A stretch of 64,000 bases of DNA from Moniliella sp. 'wahieum' (lineage: Eukaryota > Basidiomycota > Moniliellomycetes > Moniliellales > Moniliellaceae). Shown here one piece after another: positions 45,331-57,800 of this stretch. Both the position numbers and the translations under genes were made by a program. Numbering within the stretch: position 1 is the first letter of the stretch; the number at the start of each line of letters is the position of its first letter. The stretch spans positions 496,001 through 560,000 of the forward strand of contig RSEE01000026.1 of assembly GCA_003971905.1 (NCBI GenBank). The letters are read 5' to 3'. Below the pieces are notes generated by a model. The model searched no databases. It was not told where the DNA came from and saw nothing but the letters and a program-made list of their open reading frames with translations.

Positions 45331-47435
45331 GCCTGAGGCCAGAACGGGGATAATGTCACGAGATGTCTCAAGCTTGTCTCCGTCCACAATATGGAATTGT
45401 CTGCATCTCTCCCGTGCATCTTCCTCTTCCCTCCCCCCCCCCTGTTTCTCTTGTTCCCTACGTGACGCTTCTTGTTTCCTCCCGGGATGCATGAACGATC
45501 TTGCCATTCTCCCCGTCTCTTTAATTGGACCTTGGTCGCTTAGCCCCACTGGTACTAACAGATGTATAAGCGATGGTGGGGGTGCTTTGGTGTGGTCGAA
45601 GTTTTTTGTACCAGCCATCAGTAGGTCCGCGTTGCGCTTGGTGCCCCGGCACGTGGTGACAGGTTCCTGCGACATGTGGCGGCTGCTTAGGACGATCGAT
45701 GATTGCATTGTTCGCACCGCACAACCGGGGCTTGCGAGGACCTGCGAGGACTTCTTGCCCAGGCCTGCCCTGACCTGCCAAGGCCTGCCCTGGCCTGCCA
45801 TTGGAGGTTGGAAGGGTGGGAGCCACAGTGGCAATCACAGTGGCTACTTCTATACTAACCAGAGTAGTACCACACGTGATAGTGACATTGCATGTGACAT
45901 GTGATGCATGTGATACCTGTGACGAGGGGTTGTACCGATCTGTGACACGCAGCCTCAGCGTCTCAGATCTCAACGTTAGATCAACGTTTTTCAACGCTCA
46001 GCGCCAGCCGTGCCAGATTGAGGCGATCTGATCTGATGTGATGCATGTGATGAAGGCCAAAGCAAGGCAACTCGGACTGGGCTCGCAGGGAATGCTGAGG
46101 GGGATTTTCCGCTCCCATCTGATAAGAAAAAAATAGGAAAAAATACAGCTGATTTAGCGGTTAATGATGGGATCTGTGCCGGCAATCTACACTGCGTGCG
46201 TGGATAACTGAGTGCTCGAGTGTTCCTGGGTCGTGTCGGCATATCAACGTTCGCGTTCACCGTACGTTCAACCAGCTCAGAGCTCGCGGGTGTTCTGGAA
46301 AGCGTACGGCTGCGTAATCAGTTGGCTGCGAGCTCATGTCCATGTCACTGACATGCCCCTGCCGAAGTTGCCGAACCATGCGGCCAAACTGCCTCAGGCG
46401 GCCGCTGAGAGACATTGTGAGACCCCCTAAGTACGCCGTGTTCGCTCGCTTTGGGGTTAATCTCTGTTTCTTCCGCCGGGATCCCCCAGATGGTCCTTTC
46501 CCAACTCAGTAACAGCAACCTGATCTTTGGAATTGGACGCGTGATCAAGTGCCAGGGACACATTCTCAGTTCTCAGTCTTGGTCCGCCGGCCAAGCTTTT
46601 TGACCTCAATTGTCTCAAGGCCATGAAAATTAAAGTCTTTTGAGGCTCTGAGGCCTGAAGCTTGAAGCTTGCTCCAGCGTCTGCGAAGTGCACTGCTCTC
46701 ATTGCAAATGGCCGGTGATCATATGGGTGCGAGTCCTTCGTAGAGGACATTATGGTTCCGTGCCCTATGCTGAGACGGCCTGAGCGCCTGAGCCTCAGGC
46801 CTGAGCGAATGAGTGACTGAGCACCTGAGCGCGAGCGAGCTCGTGCACTCATCGGTGAGATCACGCGCGGGTTACTGAGTGAGATTGGAGAGAGTGGACG
46901 AGGGGGGGGAGTTGCACGTACGCCCTGGTCCTTGGTTCTTAGGTTACCGCGGGTTACCCCGGTTATTCCGGTTACTCTTCCCTCGTCCCGCATAGGTCGC
47001 TATGATCATCGATCCTCGATCATACGGGGCTCTGCAGCCCTCTCTCAACATTCACTAGTCACTTCACAAGCTTCAAGCATTCTCGCAGACGCTTGCGACC
47101 ACTCTCTCGCTCTTGGGACCAACTGTGACATCCATGACGCGGCAGGGTGGAACCGTGATGCTGCCCCGGCGCCTTGCTCCCCAGGGTCCGAAGCAGGGCA
47201 ATTTTACTGCATTTAAGCGTTCACTGCGAGCGATATATTCGCCAGACCAAACCCACCACCACCGCTTGGGCCGTACCCCCATTCTTCCCTCCATCCTCCG
47301 GATCAGGTACGTGTATCATTACTACCCCCACCTCTCCCCCTCTCTCCACCCAAGCGAACTGTACACCACACGATAATTGACACGTGCACCTCGTCCCGCA
47401 GACAGGATGGCGGAACTAACCAAATCGGCGCCTCC
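45331..47435. other. 2.1-kb intergenic region
   Basis: No supported gene. Contains AGGCCTGCCCTGGCCTGCC tandem words (45758-45799), CATGTGACATGTGATGCATGTGAT near 45886-45912, palindromic CTCAGGCCTGAG words (46783-46835), GAAGCTTGAAGCTTG (46660) and CACTAGTCACTTCACAAGCTTCAAGC (about 47053-47080). The right end is the promoter and leader of the MFS gene. Confidence 0.5.
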
Positions 47436-49164
47436 ATGGACCCCGAGTACCAACCAAGCGCTCACAAGGAGCCGAGCGACAGCTACGGCGACTCGAGCCC
47501 CTCGTTTTCGGAGAAGGGCGAGGGGGCAGGATGGACGAAGAGCTGACCCCGCAAGAGCGGCGCAGGCTCAAATTCAAATGCGGGCTGTTGATGGGCTTGC
47601 TGCCGGGCATGAGTTATTCGCTGCAGTACTTGGACAAGGCATGTGTTGCCTCGGCTTCTGTCATGGGTATCCGCAAAGACCTCAATATGAAAGGCGATGA
47701 TTACTCGTGGACCACGTCGAGTTACTTTATTGGTTACTTGGTTTGCAACATCCCTTTCTCCTTGCTTCTCTGGAAAAGGCGGGGCCACGTTGGAACGGGG
47801 TTGCGCTGTTGCTATGGGGCATTATTGTCGCTTGCAGTGCCGGGCACAGAGTTATGGGGGGTTCATTGCGTGTCGAGTTCTGCTCGGTGTACTGGAAAGT
47901 GTATGCGAGCCCTCGATCACCATCATGACCCACCAGTGGACGCCGCCCGATCAGCATTACGGTTGGATCGAAACTTGGTTCGCTTGGAACGGGTTCACTG
48001 CCATCTTTCTCAACGCCATTTCCTATGGGCTGTACCGCGGACAGATTCACCACGAGTACTCAATGCCAGGCTGGCGCATCCTTTTCATCATCTGCGATTG
48101 ATGTCGGTGGTGGGCGCGATTTGTTACATTTTCTTGTGCGTCCGATCCTTTGTCTTCACCATTCCCTGCGGAATGGGTTACCCATTAGATGTGCATGCTA
48201 ACACCCGTTGCCTGAATTCTGTCTTCCAGAGTGCCTAACAGTCCTCAAGATGCCTGGTTCCTGAGCGAAAAGGAAAAGCGGGCTATGGCCCGGCAGGACG
48301 TGGGATCGAAACGTCGGTTTCAGAGGTCTGACATTGAATGGAACCAAATTTGGAGGCGCTCACCGTCGACCTCCACAAGACTGTACTCCTCTTCCTTTCC
48401 ATCTTTTGCAACTCGCTCAATGGTGGTGCAGTGTATGTCTTGCGTCTACTCTTTTTTGGGGGGGTGACAGGCCGATTTCGCGGGGGGAAACTAACACTTA
48501 CTTTTTACAGGAACACGTTCATCTCGCTCATCATTAAAAACTTTGTGGTACAGGGCAATCGGAAGTTGACGGACGTCCAGGCCAACGAGCGCTCGCTTCT
48601 GTATGGCATGATCCCCGGCGGGATCAAAGCCGGAGGTGCACTCTGATCGTCTTCATTTCCTTGATGGGCTTTATGAAGCGGTTCCGCTTCTTTACATTCT
48701 CACTTTTTCGGCTCTGCATGTGGCAGCAGCCTTTATGCTTACCTACGGCTCCCACAACAAGGACAAGCAACCACTGGGGGCGCCAATGTGGCCCTGGCTG
48801 GTACGTACATTTACAACTTTTCGGTAGAGGTGGCCCATGGCGGCATCATCTCTCTTATGGCCACCAACACCCAAGGCTACACCAAAAGATTTTTGTCAAC
48901 GGCTCACCCTGATCGGATTTGGGGTGGGCAACGTTGTTGGGCCCCAAATTTTCCCTTCGAGCCAAATCAAGACCAACTGGCCAACGGGACGCCGAGCCCT
49001 GGCAGCCTTGTCGGTGGTTTCCTTTGTTTTGCCTGGTCGGACTGCTTATCTCCTATGTGGTGGAGAACAGATTGAAGGACAAGAAAGACGAAAAGTTGCC
49101 TCCAGACGCCGATCCCGCGCTTCTCACCGACAAGCAGAATCCCGAGTTCCGATACCACCTTTAA
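47436..49164 (+). CDS. MFS permease of the Dal5-like anion:cation symporter family
   Basis: Plasma-membrane transporter related to allantoate, vitamin and carboxylate permeases; the substrate is not deducible. I prefer the ATG at 47436 (MDPEYQPSAHKEPSDSYGDS), which after one lost G (47522-47526) enters ELTPQERRRLKFKCGLLMGL; an alternative ATG at 47407 lies in another frame. Family marks: YLDKACVASASVMGIRKDL, YSWTTSSYFIGYLVCNIPFS, GVLESVCEPSITIMTHQW, GYFIACR-like FIACRVLLG, YGLYRGQ, GWRILFI. Introns 48136-48229 (joins FL to VPNSPQDAWFLSEKEK) and 48433-48510 (joins GGAV to NTFISLIIKNF). Distal helices include LIVFISLMG, GNVVGPQIFPSSQ and the end ALLTDKQNPEFRYHL, typical of this family. At least six frame breaks. 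About 12 helices expected. Confidence 0.85.
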
Positions 49165-50031
49165 CTTACACTTACACCCCCCAGCCCACCGTATATGCAT
49201 CTCTTGCTATCGTGCGGCTTTCGCTGCGCGCCTTGGATCTATATTGCCCTCGATGTCTTATATAATCGGAACTTGCCCTCCAAGCTGTCATAAGCGTTTT
49301 TTAAGACACATTTTTAAGACACAAGATGTATAGCAAGCCGTAAATCCCGCTGGGTCTCACCGTGGCAGCTGAGTAACAACAGAAAGGGGCGGCGGGGTTG
49401 ATCTGCCTCAATATAGTACCCTCGATAAGCATTTCGAGAGTTTCAGTATGGATACGAGTTGGATTTGAAGTTCGGCCTAGGACGACCACATCTTCCTGCT
49501 ACCATGGATCGGTAGCAGGCCGCACCGGATTGGGTGAGGTGGCATGGGTTGCTGACTCCGAGGTGCCAAGGACGGCGGGGCGTACCGCCTTTCGCCTTTC
49601 TCATCTCTCAGCTAAAAGCTGCTATATTCACGCTCATCGATGATTTTTGTTGTAGCGTGCGCGTGATTCTCACAAGTTCGTCCTCGTCGAAGTGTTCCTC
49701 TTTGCCACCCTGCGGCCTGATGGGTCGGGGCACGGGGCGTGCGTGAAGTGGCGTTGCGGATGCGCTCGGAAGGGTGGATGGGAGGACGATCCACCGGACA
49801 ATGCGGGATGCGTACGTACTCGATACACAGTCACCGCCTGCGGAAGCCGGCCGCAGCCAGGGGCAGGCCAGGGCAGGCAGGCACCAGGCGACGACCATCG
49901 GTGTCCGCTGACCGGACCCCCCTGCCTGCGGCGACTATTTCAATGTTCACACGTCAACCCGCGTTCGGCTGCTAAAAGGCGACGAGAGACAGAATGCAGC
50001 CGCCTGCTCTCTCCCTCCTCCTGCCGCCGCC
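49165..50031. other. intergenic region
   Basis: 3' flank of the permease and promoter region of the UPF0658 gene. Weak repeats only (GGGGCAGGCCAGGGCAGGCAGGC near 49860). No gene seen. Confidence 0.55.
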
Positions 50032-51827
50032 ATGGCCTCCCTCCCCAACCCACCCCCCCGGCAGCCTCTGCTGTGTGGACGCGCGGCGCTGCCCCCCCCC
50101 TCCTCCTACCCCCTCCACCCCTCCGACCCTCCGATCACGACACCAGCACGACAGCGAGCGTGCCGACATCGTCTATGACCTCCAGCCCCACAGCGTGGAC
50201 CCACTCCCCCTCTTCCCTCTACTGGCGACAGCGCCAAGGACTCGCTCCTTGAGCCATCCAATCTTCTACTTGAAGGCAGTTACGGTTTCATCCCTCCTGC
50301 ATCTGACCTGGCGCGGCATGACGACGACAATGTGTCCATCGACGATGCCTATCCCACGCCACCTCTCCACCGGCTCCTTTGCCTCCCTCTCGTACCCTCC
50401 CCCCAGTCAGGCTGCTCACGCAGGAGACGATGACGATGACGCTGACGTTGAAGCGGATGACGACACGGAGCGCGACATTGCCTTTGCCACCCATAATCTT
50501 ACCGCCGATGAATTGCGTGAGATGATGGATGAGCAAAACCGACAACGCAGCTTTCCTTCGCGCGTGTGGCACCTCATTCGCTCTTCGTTCTACTACTGGT
50601 TCCCGCTCCTTCTCGAGTCATCCTGGATCGCCCGCGCTTGGATTGCGATGGCTGTCCCGAGGCCGCAGCCAACATCACCATTGAGATCATCCTCTTTCGA
50701 CGATTCCGTCATCGCCGAAGCGAAAACGATTACCAGAGCATCGCCGCCACCCTTCCCACCTTTGTCGCTGCCTTTGCCTTGGCACACGCATACAATGTCG
50801 TGCTTAGCATCGACGCCTGTGTCAACAAGAATCTTATCATGATCTGGGGCATCATGCTGTTCAATGCGTGCATGTTGGTCTATGCCGGCATCCAGACTTC
50901 GGAAATCAGCAAAGTTCTTTCTCATGGCGTCAAGGGCAAGCCGATCAACCACGGCATTCCAGCACACGTTTACACGAGCTTGACTGCCGCCGTGATTGGC
51001 CTGTCGTTGGCCGTCTACCTCGTTTTGAGCTATTTTCTCCGAAAAGAATTCGGTGGCCGCATTGTACCGCATCGTCAGCGCCTCGATCGATCTGCGCAAA
51101 CGTTTTGTCGACTACAACGTCTACGTAGTGCTTTGAGTACGATCCTTCACCTCCCTCCCCCCCCTGTACCCCGATCTCCCTGGGCCTTCAACTGACCTCC
51201 CGTTGATGCACAGAGTTTGATCTGTTCATCTTTTTTGCGTTTTGCGTCCAACTAATCATCGTGGTCCTGGACCAAGGCCACAATGTGGAGCGCATATCAC
51301 CATCATCGCCACACCATTGTCCTTCGTCGCGGTGCTACTTGCTCTGTGGGCTGTGCGGGTGGAGAACAAGCCGTTCATGTACATTTGGATTGTGGGTCTC
51401 CTTGTTGGTATGGCCTACTTTATCTTCAAGCTGATCCGAATCTGGGTACTGCACAATGCTTCGGACCAGTCCAAAGACATTTACCGTTACACGTACGCAC
51501 CTTTTTCATTTCCTTTTTATCCTGCTGATCACAGCAACCTGCTACTGATGCTGACGCTCTCTTAATCTTGCCTGCCAACTGTAGCTTCAAGTCCCTTACC
51601 GTGTTTGCTGCCTTGGCGTTGGCTTTGTTGATCACCTCGGTGGCCATGGCCATCCGTTGTCTATACAACTTTGACCGCGGTCTCAAAATGGTCATTGTCC
51701 GCTCCCACCTCAGTCGCAGCGTAGAGGCACGCAAAAAGCAAGAAATGCGACGCCGCACGCGACATCAGAAACTCCGGGGGGCAAAGCGGACACTAGCTTG
51801 GAGCTGCAGAACGTGTCGCCGCCATGA
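50032..51827 (+). CDS. UPF0658 Golgi apparatus membrane protein
   Basis: Fungal multi-pass membrane protein family placed in the Golgi in fission yeast; molecular role unknown. The probable start is MASLPNPPPRQPLLCG (50032). The cytosolic N-terminal part is Pro-rich then acidic (DDDDDADVEADDDTERDIAF). Membrane and family segments: NDYQSIAATLPTFVAAFALA (then HAYNVVLSIDACVNKNLIMI), AVIGLSLAVYLVLSYFLRKE, YRIVSASIDLRKRFVDYNVY, KFDLFIFFAFCVQLIIVVLD, ITIIATPLSFVAVLLALWAV, FIFKLIRIWVL, SLTVFAALALALLITSVAMA. Introns 51137-51213 and 51493-51584. One missing T at 51132-51134 restores VVLLKFDLF across the first intron; others lie near 51055, 51290 and 51780. The end is DTSLELQNVSPP. Six or seven membrane helices. 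Confidence 0.85.
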
Positions 51828-54800
51828 CAATCGATCATGGCCCGTCAGTGCCGTTACTGTCTCTTGTGTCTCCCCATGGTGGGGCCTGCTGCCGCTACAT
51901 GCGCCTACGTATGGGACACATTGAGGCCATGACTGTGAGTCCTCCCCCTTCCGCAGTTCTAATGTCAGAGATTGAATCACGATACCCCCCCCTCCCCTTT
52001 GCCTCGGGGGATGTAAGCCTAGGCCTGCCCCCCCCCCCTCTTGTTTGTATATCTTTTGAATTGGAAACATGTCGAGTAAAAGCGCTGTGATACGATCCGT
52101 CTGCTCCTTCGGGTGTGCATCGTCCAAGGAAGCTGGCAGCCGGCTGCCTGGATCCCGTGAGTGATGGTGAAAGCTCCTCAAACGACAATTCAGATCGACC
52201 GCGGTACAACGCGGATGAGAGATACCCTGGCCCTTACTAAGCATTGATGCCTGTAGCAGATATTGCTGGCTTGGCTGGGGTGGCTTTCGCCTCCGCCTTC
52301 TCTCTGCATCTCCCACGGCTTGGTAATCGAGCCGACCACTGTGGGACCCCGCTTTCAGTGTGATTTCCCCCCTCCCCTCCCCTTCAGACTAGGAGGTTCT
52401 GTCTGTGGAGCTGGGCCTATGGACGTCTCGAAGGTCTCTTTGTTGCCACGTTACCCACCAATGTCTTTTGCCTGACTCGTAGATGTGAAAGCTAGACCTA
52501 GAGTTGCCGCGCGCAGGCCAGCAGGCCACGTGTACATTCCTGTCCCACTGCTTGCTCTGTCCTCTTCGCCGCACCTCTCCTTCCCCCTTCCCCTTCTTCT
52601 CACTCACCTCGTTACTTGATTACTACTCGCTGATCGTCTGTGGTTTATAGAGACTAGGTGTCTCAGGTCAAAGCCTTCACGCGTCGCTACAGCTGTCCTC
52701 ACATCCCCTCTGGCTTGGTCTTGGCCTCCATCGGCATTGGCATGGGGCTATCTCGCTTGATTCAGTCTTGGCGCTCTGGCGTAACCTAATGGGGCAAAAG
52801 GAAATCACGGACGAGACCACAAGTTGAACGATCGAAGGCTCGTTTCGGCACTATGAGTTGGTGGTCGATCTCCAACGCAGGCGTACACACGAAGTGTGAA
52901 CCCCCTTGCAGACTTTTGCGAGGTTAGCGAGTAAAGTAACTAACTAGCGCTCCATTCTGCGCAAGCGCAGACTTGTTGTCAAAGGCCTCTATGAGTGACG
53001 GATCACACACACATTCCACAGGATGTGGGTTATGCTTGTTCTAGATCTTCCTTGCCCCTTTGTGTCTCTTTCCCTCATCACGCGTGGCCTACCGTGTGAT
53101 AGCTTATCCTTCTTTCTGGTATTAAGGCGCCATTCCCATGCAGCCTGAATGAATACCTGTCGGCATCCGAAGCAATTTCCCTTCACACTGAGGAAAGCAT
53201 AACAGACCGGCTCCTCACGATGCATCTTCCGATGAAGTCGTACTATAAAATACGGTGTAGGGTTCATATGCTTCTCCCCCGCACTGCATAGCCGCGGCGG
53301 AGTCGTGGCACTGTTCTCGTTACCCCCCCTCCGCGTCTCCAACTGGTATAACTGATGCTACTTGGTCTCTCGCGCACCCTACTATGGGAAAGAGAGTCAG
53401 GGTTAACATGTACACAATGAAGCGTTTAAACCCACAAAGGATCCATGGCCATGTGGCTCTTTATCTGAAGTAGGTGTTGGACAAGAAGGACGGTTCTGGC
53501 CTTTGCTTCATTCTCATAGTATTAACGCAAACCCCTCCTGTGACCGATCTGGTGCATTGAACTATGATTGGTACTATGTTTTGGCCCAGGCCCCGTTCTG
53601 AGGGTCTGCCCGGAAGCAGTTATACTCTGATGCAAAATAGGACAGAAGGGTCAATCACAGTATGCTCGTGCTTGGGCGGGGCTTCGTGAATCCAAGCGGA
53701 GCTGGGAAGAACGAGAGGTTTCTCTCGGTGTGTAGCATAGGCAGCTGCTCCTGTGGCGCTGCCCAGCGTAGCAACCGGCGTGAGTAATAGTCTCGAGGAC
53801 GGTTACAAAGGAAGGAGGGGTGACAACCACTACCCGAACTTGGACTGTAGGAGGGACCCTGATTGGTACAGACTGATGAAAGATGGGACAAAAAGCTCCA
53901 AACGTAATTGCATCCGGGAAAGCCAACATATAAGAGGATGATATGCTCGAACTGAGAGACACTACGGGCCTCTTCTTGAGCTCTCATACTTCACTGGCCG
54001 GCATAGTGCCCTTGATCTCCACCATGGCAAAAATCTTTTTTTATGAGATCCACAGTATACTGGCGCTTACCGGATGGGTTTCGGGGTTAATCAGGAGGCC
54101 AGTGAAGTCAATGAGGTTCTTGAGCGATGCGTCGGTCAAGTTCCGCTTCTGTTCCCTCTCCTTGTTTGAGCCCAGGGAGCGTCTTAGTCTGATTATCAAT
54201 TACCTCTCTTATTGTCATAGCACAGCCCTCTAACACGGGTCAGGACATGACTTGCGGATCGGCATTAGCACAGGACTGAAGAGGGTAGCGCCTGAGTGAG
54301 CATGGTTGGCAAGCACAGAAGACCGGCATGACACGCGCGACAAGCTAAAGCTAACGATTGTGAGTTGTTGAGACCTCCTACTGGTGGTGCCTTTAGTTGG
54401 CTTGGACGGGGCGCTCCTCCTCACCCTTCCTTACCACCACTAAACCACGTAGTAATGCAATCATTGTATCACCCTCAAGACCAAATTCCAGGATCCGCTT
54501 CAGGTCACAGAGTTTTCAATAATCCTTTTGCTTTGTTAGCACTCATCCATTAGAACCAGAAGGTGATTTCGTCGATACTCATGGTCGCTGTTCGAAATTT
54601 ATCGTTCAGTCACGAGCCTGGATAGACCCCCCCCCCCCCCTTGCAAGATCGTAATGAAGCGGACATTCCCAGACTCGGTTTATTTGCCTTCGCCGCCCTT
54701 CGAAGTCGTCATAGCTTTGTCTGTGCCCATACACAACACTGAAGCAGAGCTTTTATATACTCGCTTCGAAAACCTCAGCACAGCCAGTTAACAATCCTAT

Positions 54801-57800
54801 AGAGAACGCGAGTGATTTGAGGTCAGAAAAGTATAACCACTTCATGGATGGTATATCCGTACTCTGGCATAATGCTCCCGAATTCTCCTTGTCCCGCATC
54901 CGTTTTTCTTGTGCGTGTATTGGTTTGGTTTCGCATCACCCTTACTCTCCGACACTAGACAAACGGGATTCCGAGAAAGCGCTGGGCCGGAGCAACTCAT
55001 CATTTCATGCTGTTATGGGCGAACAGTGTTCTGGTCCAGAGACTCGACTGTTGCTTATGGGATGAGGGGTAGGACACGAGCATCGCTTCATGATCAGGGT
55101 GGTGTTGGCATTCCACACTAAGAAGCCATTGATGATTTGTGTTCTATCCCTGGCTTCGAAATGGGCGACTACATGCTTACGTCTTTCGACACAGGGTAGT
55201 AGGACCATCGAACTATTTGCCATGCAACAAAATACATGTCATGGATTCCGGTACTTTTCTTCGGGTTATTTCTAATAGAAGAATTATGGACTAATCGACG
55301 AGACAAACACCGAATGGCGAAGATAATATTACTGGAGTGCTACTTGAGAGCACTCGCAATCATCTATGGATCAGCAGCAAAGCAGCCTTTATATATTGCG
55401 TGAAGGTAATCGTGCGAGGCTACAACTGTTCAAGCAATGATAAGTCGTGGTGGGCCTCGGCCAAGGGCCAAAGAATGAATGAACGGGAAACGATGTCTCC
55501 AGGCCCTCTGGTTAAAAAGTGAATCAAAACCATAATTGGTAAAAGACGTTGCCAAATCGAGGGAAAAGAAACACGATATGGAGATCAGGACAAAGCGTCG
55601 AAAGCCTGACTTGTCTCTCGTTACCAGTGTAGCGCTAGGAGAGTAAGCAGCTCAACTGCCTCTACTCTCTCCAGCGTGGAGGCAGCTTGATCAAGACAGG
55701 TCGAGATGGGGAACGATAACAATTGAATCTTGTTGATCGGGTGAACTGAGGTTGACGTCTATACCCTTCGAAAATGAGGGGACCATATTCCGTAAGTCAC
55801 ACGGAGGCATATAAGCTGAAGAATCGCAACCCCCGGTTCCGCGAATCTGGTTACTGTGGATAGTCTGATCCTCAGATTTCACATGAGCAGGCGGGTGCTC
55901 TTGTTCGTTCGGTGGAAAAATCATCGTGAAGGGCATAAACCATTTGGTGGGCCTTGGTTCTTCCCATGATTAGAACTGAGTTCACATGCACGTTTGATGT
56001 CCGCCGGATACACATAATGCGACCATCTTCCCTGCCTAATTACTTTGAATTCTACATTCACGACCTGCGGTTAAATGATCAAGTTGTACTAGTTCCGGTC
56101 TCTTGCACTTTCGTTGTCGGTCATCAACGTGGTTTCTAACCTTTTAAGCATATGCGGTCATGCTATGAGGGTGTATTTGATAATTGCATAATGCCTCTCG
56201 TGCAAGAGAATTGGACGTGAAATGGGCGTTGAGTCATACATCATGGGTAATCTACGTGACGTTTGATACTTAAACTCTCACTGCTTCGACAACACAGAGT
56301 CTTTGTCAAACAAATCGTTTGCACTGAATTCATTTCAGCCACTTTTGTGGAATTGGCTGACTAAAGTCACCGAATTACTAGAGGGTTGCCTTTCACAAGG
56401 TATATAAGGAGAAACGCTCACATCCTGCTCATGGACAGATCGAAGATCCATATGCTGGAGGTGATACGCTTGTGTAGTCTTTTGTATCATAGCAAAGAGG
56501 ACAGGCAAATCATGGACGGGCACTGTTAACGGGATATCATATTGTTAGTTGGAAATGGTGGACAGAGCGCCAGTACGATTCTACTTCGTATAACCAGCTA
56601 CCATTTCCTGGGTACCTCTTTAGTTACAACGCTGAACGTATTTTCCAATTTAGACAGGATGGGCTCATGTCAGAGGAATTAATAGCCCAATGCAATTCTG
56701 TGGAGGAGGGTTTCCACCAACACTTGTGATAGGAACATGGGACTGTGATACTCGGTTGACTACCAATGTGACAGGGGTGAAGACGGGCTGGCAAGCCCAG
56801 CGGGAGCCTACGGGCGCCCCTCGCGTTCCTGACCCCCTTCCCCAAGGTTTGGATTCGATCATCTCAACTGAGGCCCCTCCGCTCTTCCCACCAATAGAGC
56901 ACGCCCCTAAATTCAACTCCAAGTTAGATCGTGACTGGCAAGCGCCCCAGTTCTACGTATCCGCGCGACAATGGCTAGTCGCCTCTTTCCACAAGTGAAT
57001 TGGTGACTGCCCCATGGCCTCCCAATTGTGAGTATTTTCCTTTGCGACATTAGTCGCCGCGGCCCTGTTTACCTTCCCTTCTAGATTGCCCGTCCGCATC
57101 CGTCTCCCCTATTTTCTGATGCCCCCCGTTCCTCCTCTGTTGCCTTGTTGCTCTCTTAGTCCTTGTCTGTTAGCAATGGGTCGCGATATTCCTCCTCGGT
57201 CCATTGGCGTCCTCCCCCTACTCTCCTCGTCAATTGATCAACCCTGGCAGTACAGGCAACTCATCCTCTTATATTCCTCGAGCTCCCATCTTCAGCTCTC
57301 CCTTCCTCAGTCCACACACCGTTCGCGCGTGCCTAACAGGTGCCACGCCGAAACCCAGTTCAGTTCAGTCGGGTGTGATCCTCTCCTACAGCCACGCCCC
57401 CAGTCCCAGTCCAGTTCCAATCCAGCATCTGATGTCCTCCACTGCCTCCTTCCCCTTCCTGAGCCCGAAGGCTTAAAACACGCTACTGACTGCTGCTTAG
57501 CCTTCAGTGCCTTGCCACATTGGCAGCCGCCGCTGCTATACGCCGAGAGACCTCTCCTTGTCCCTAGCTCCGCTCGGACCCACCAACCAGCCCAAGCGCG
57601 TGACTATCGTGAGTCGACCTTAGGACCCTCCAAGGGAGTGTAGACGGAAGGAAAGCTGGAGGACGAGGTCAGCAATAAATATGGTAGCGAAGGGGAGAGG
57701 AGGGTGCATATACTGAATCAATTGGGTGGAAAAGGGGGCAGGGACAGGAAAGGCGGGAAGGGATGAGAAGGGCCGAGAAGGGAAGGTGGGGAAAAGGCAC

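Noticed and set aside
45326-45904. 192-codon + strand frame
   Set aside because: Low-complexity, Cys/Ser-rich, overlapped by an equally long minus-strand frame, and next to a transposon relic; no sign of selection for either.
57086-57643. 185-codon + strand frame in the CT-rich zone
   Set aside because: The open frame is explained by the CT-rich composition, which lacks stop codons; no recognisable domain.
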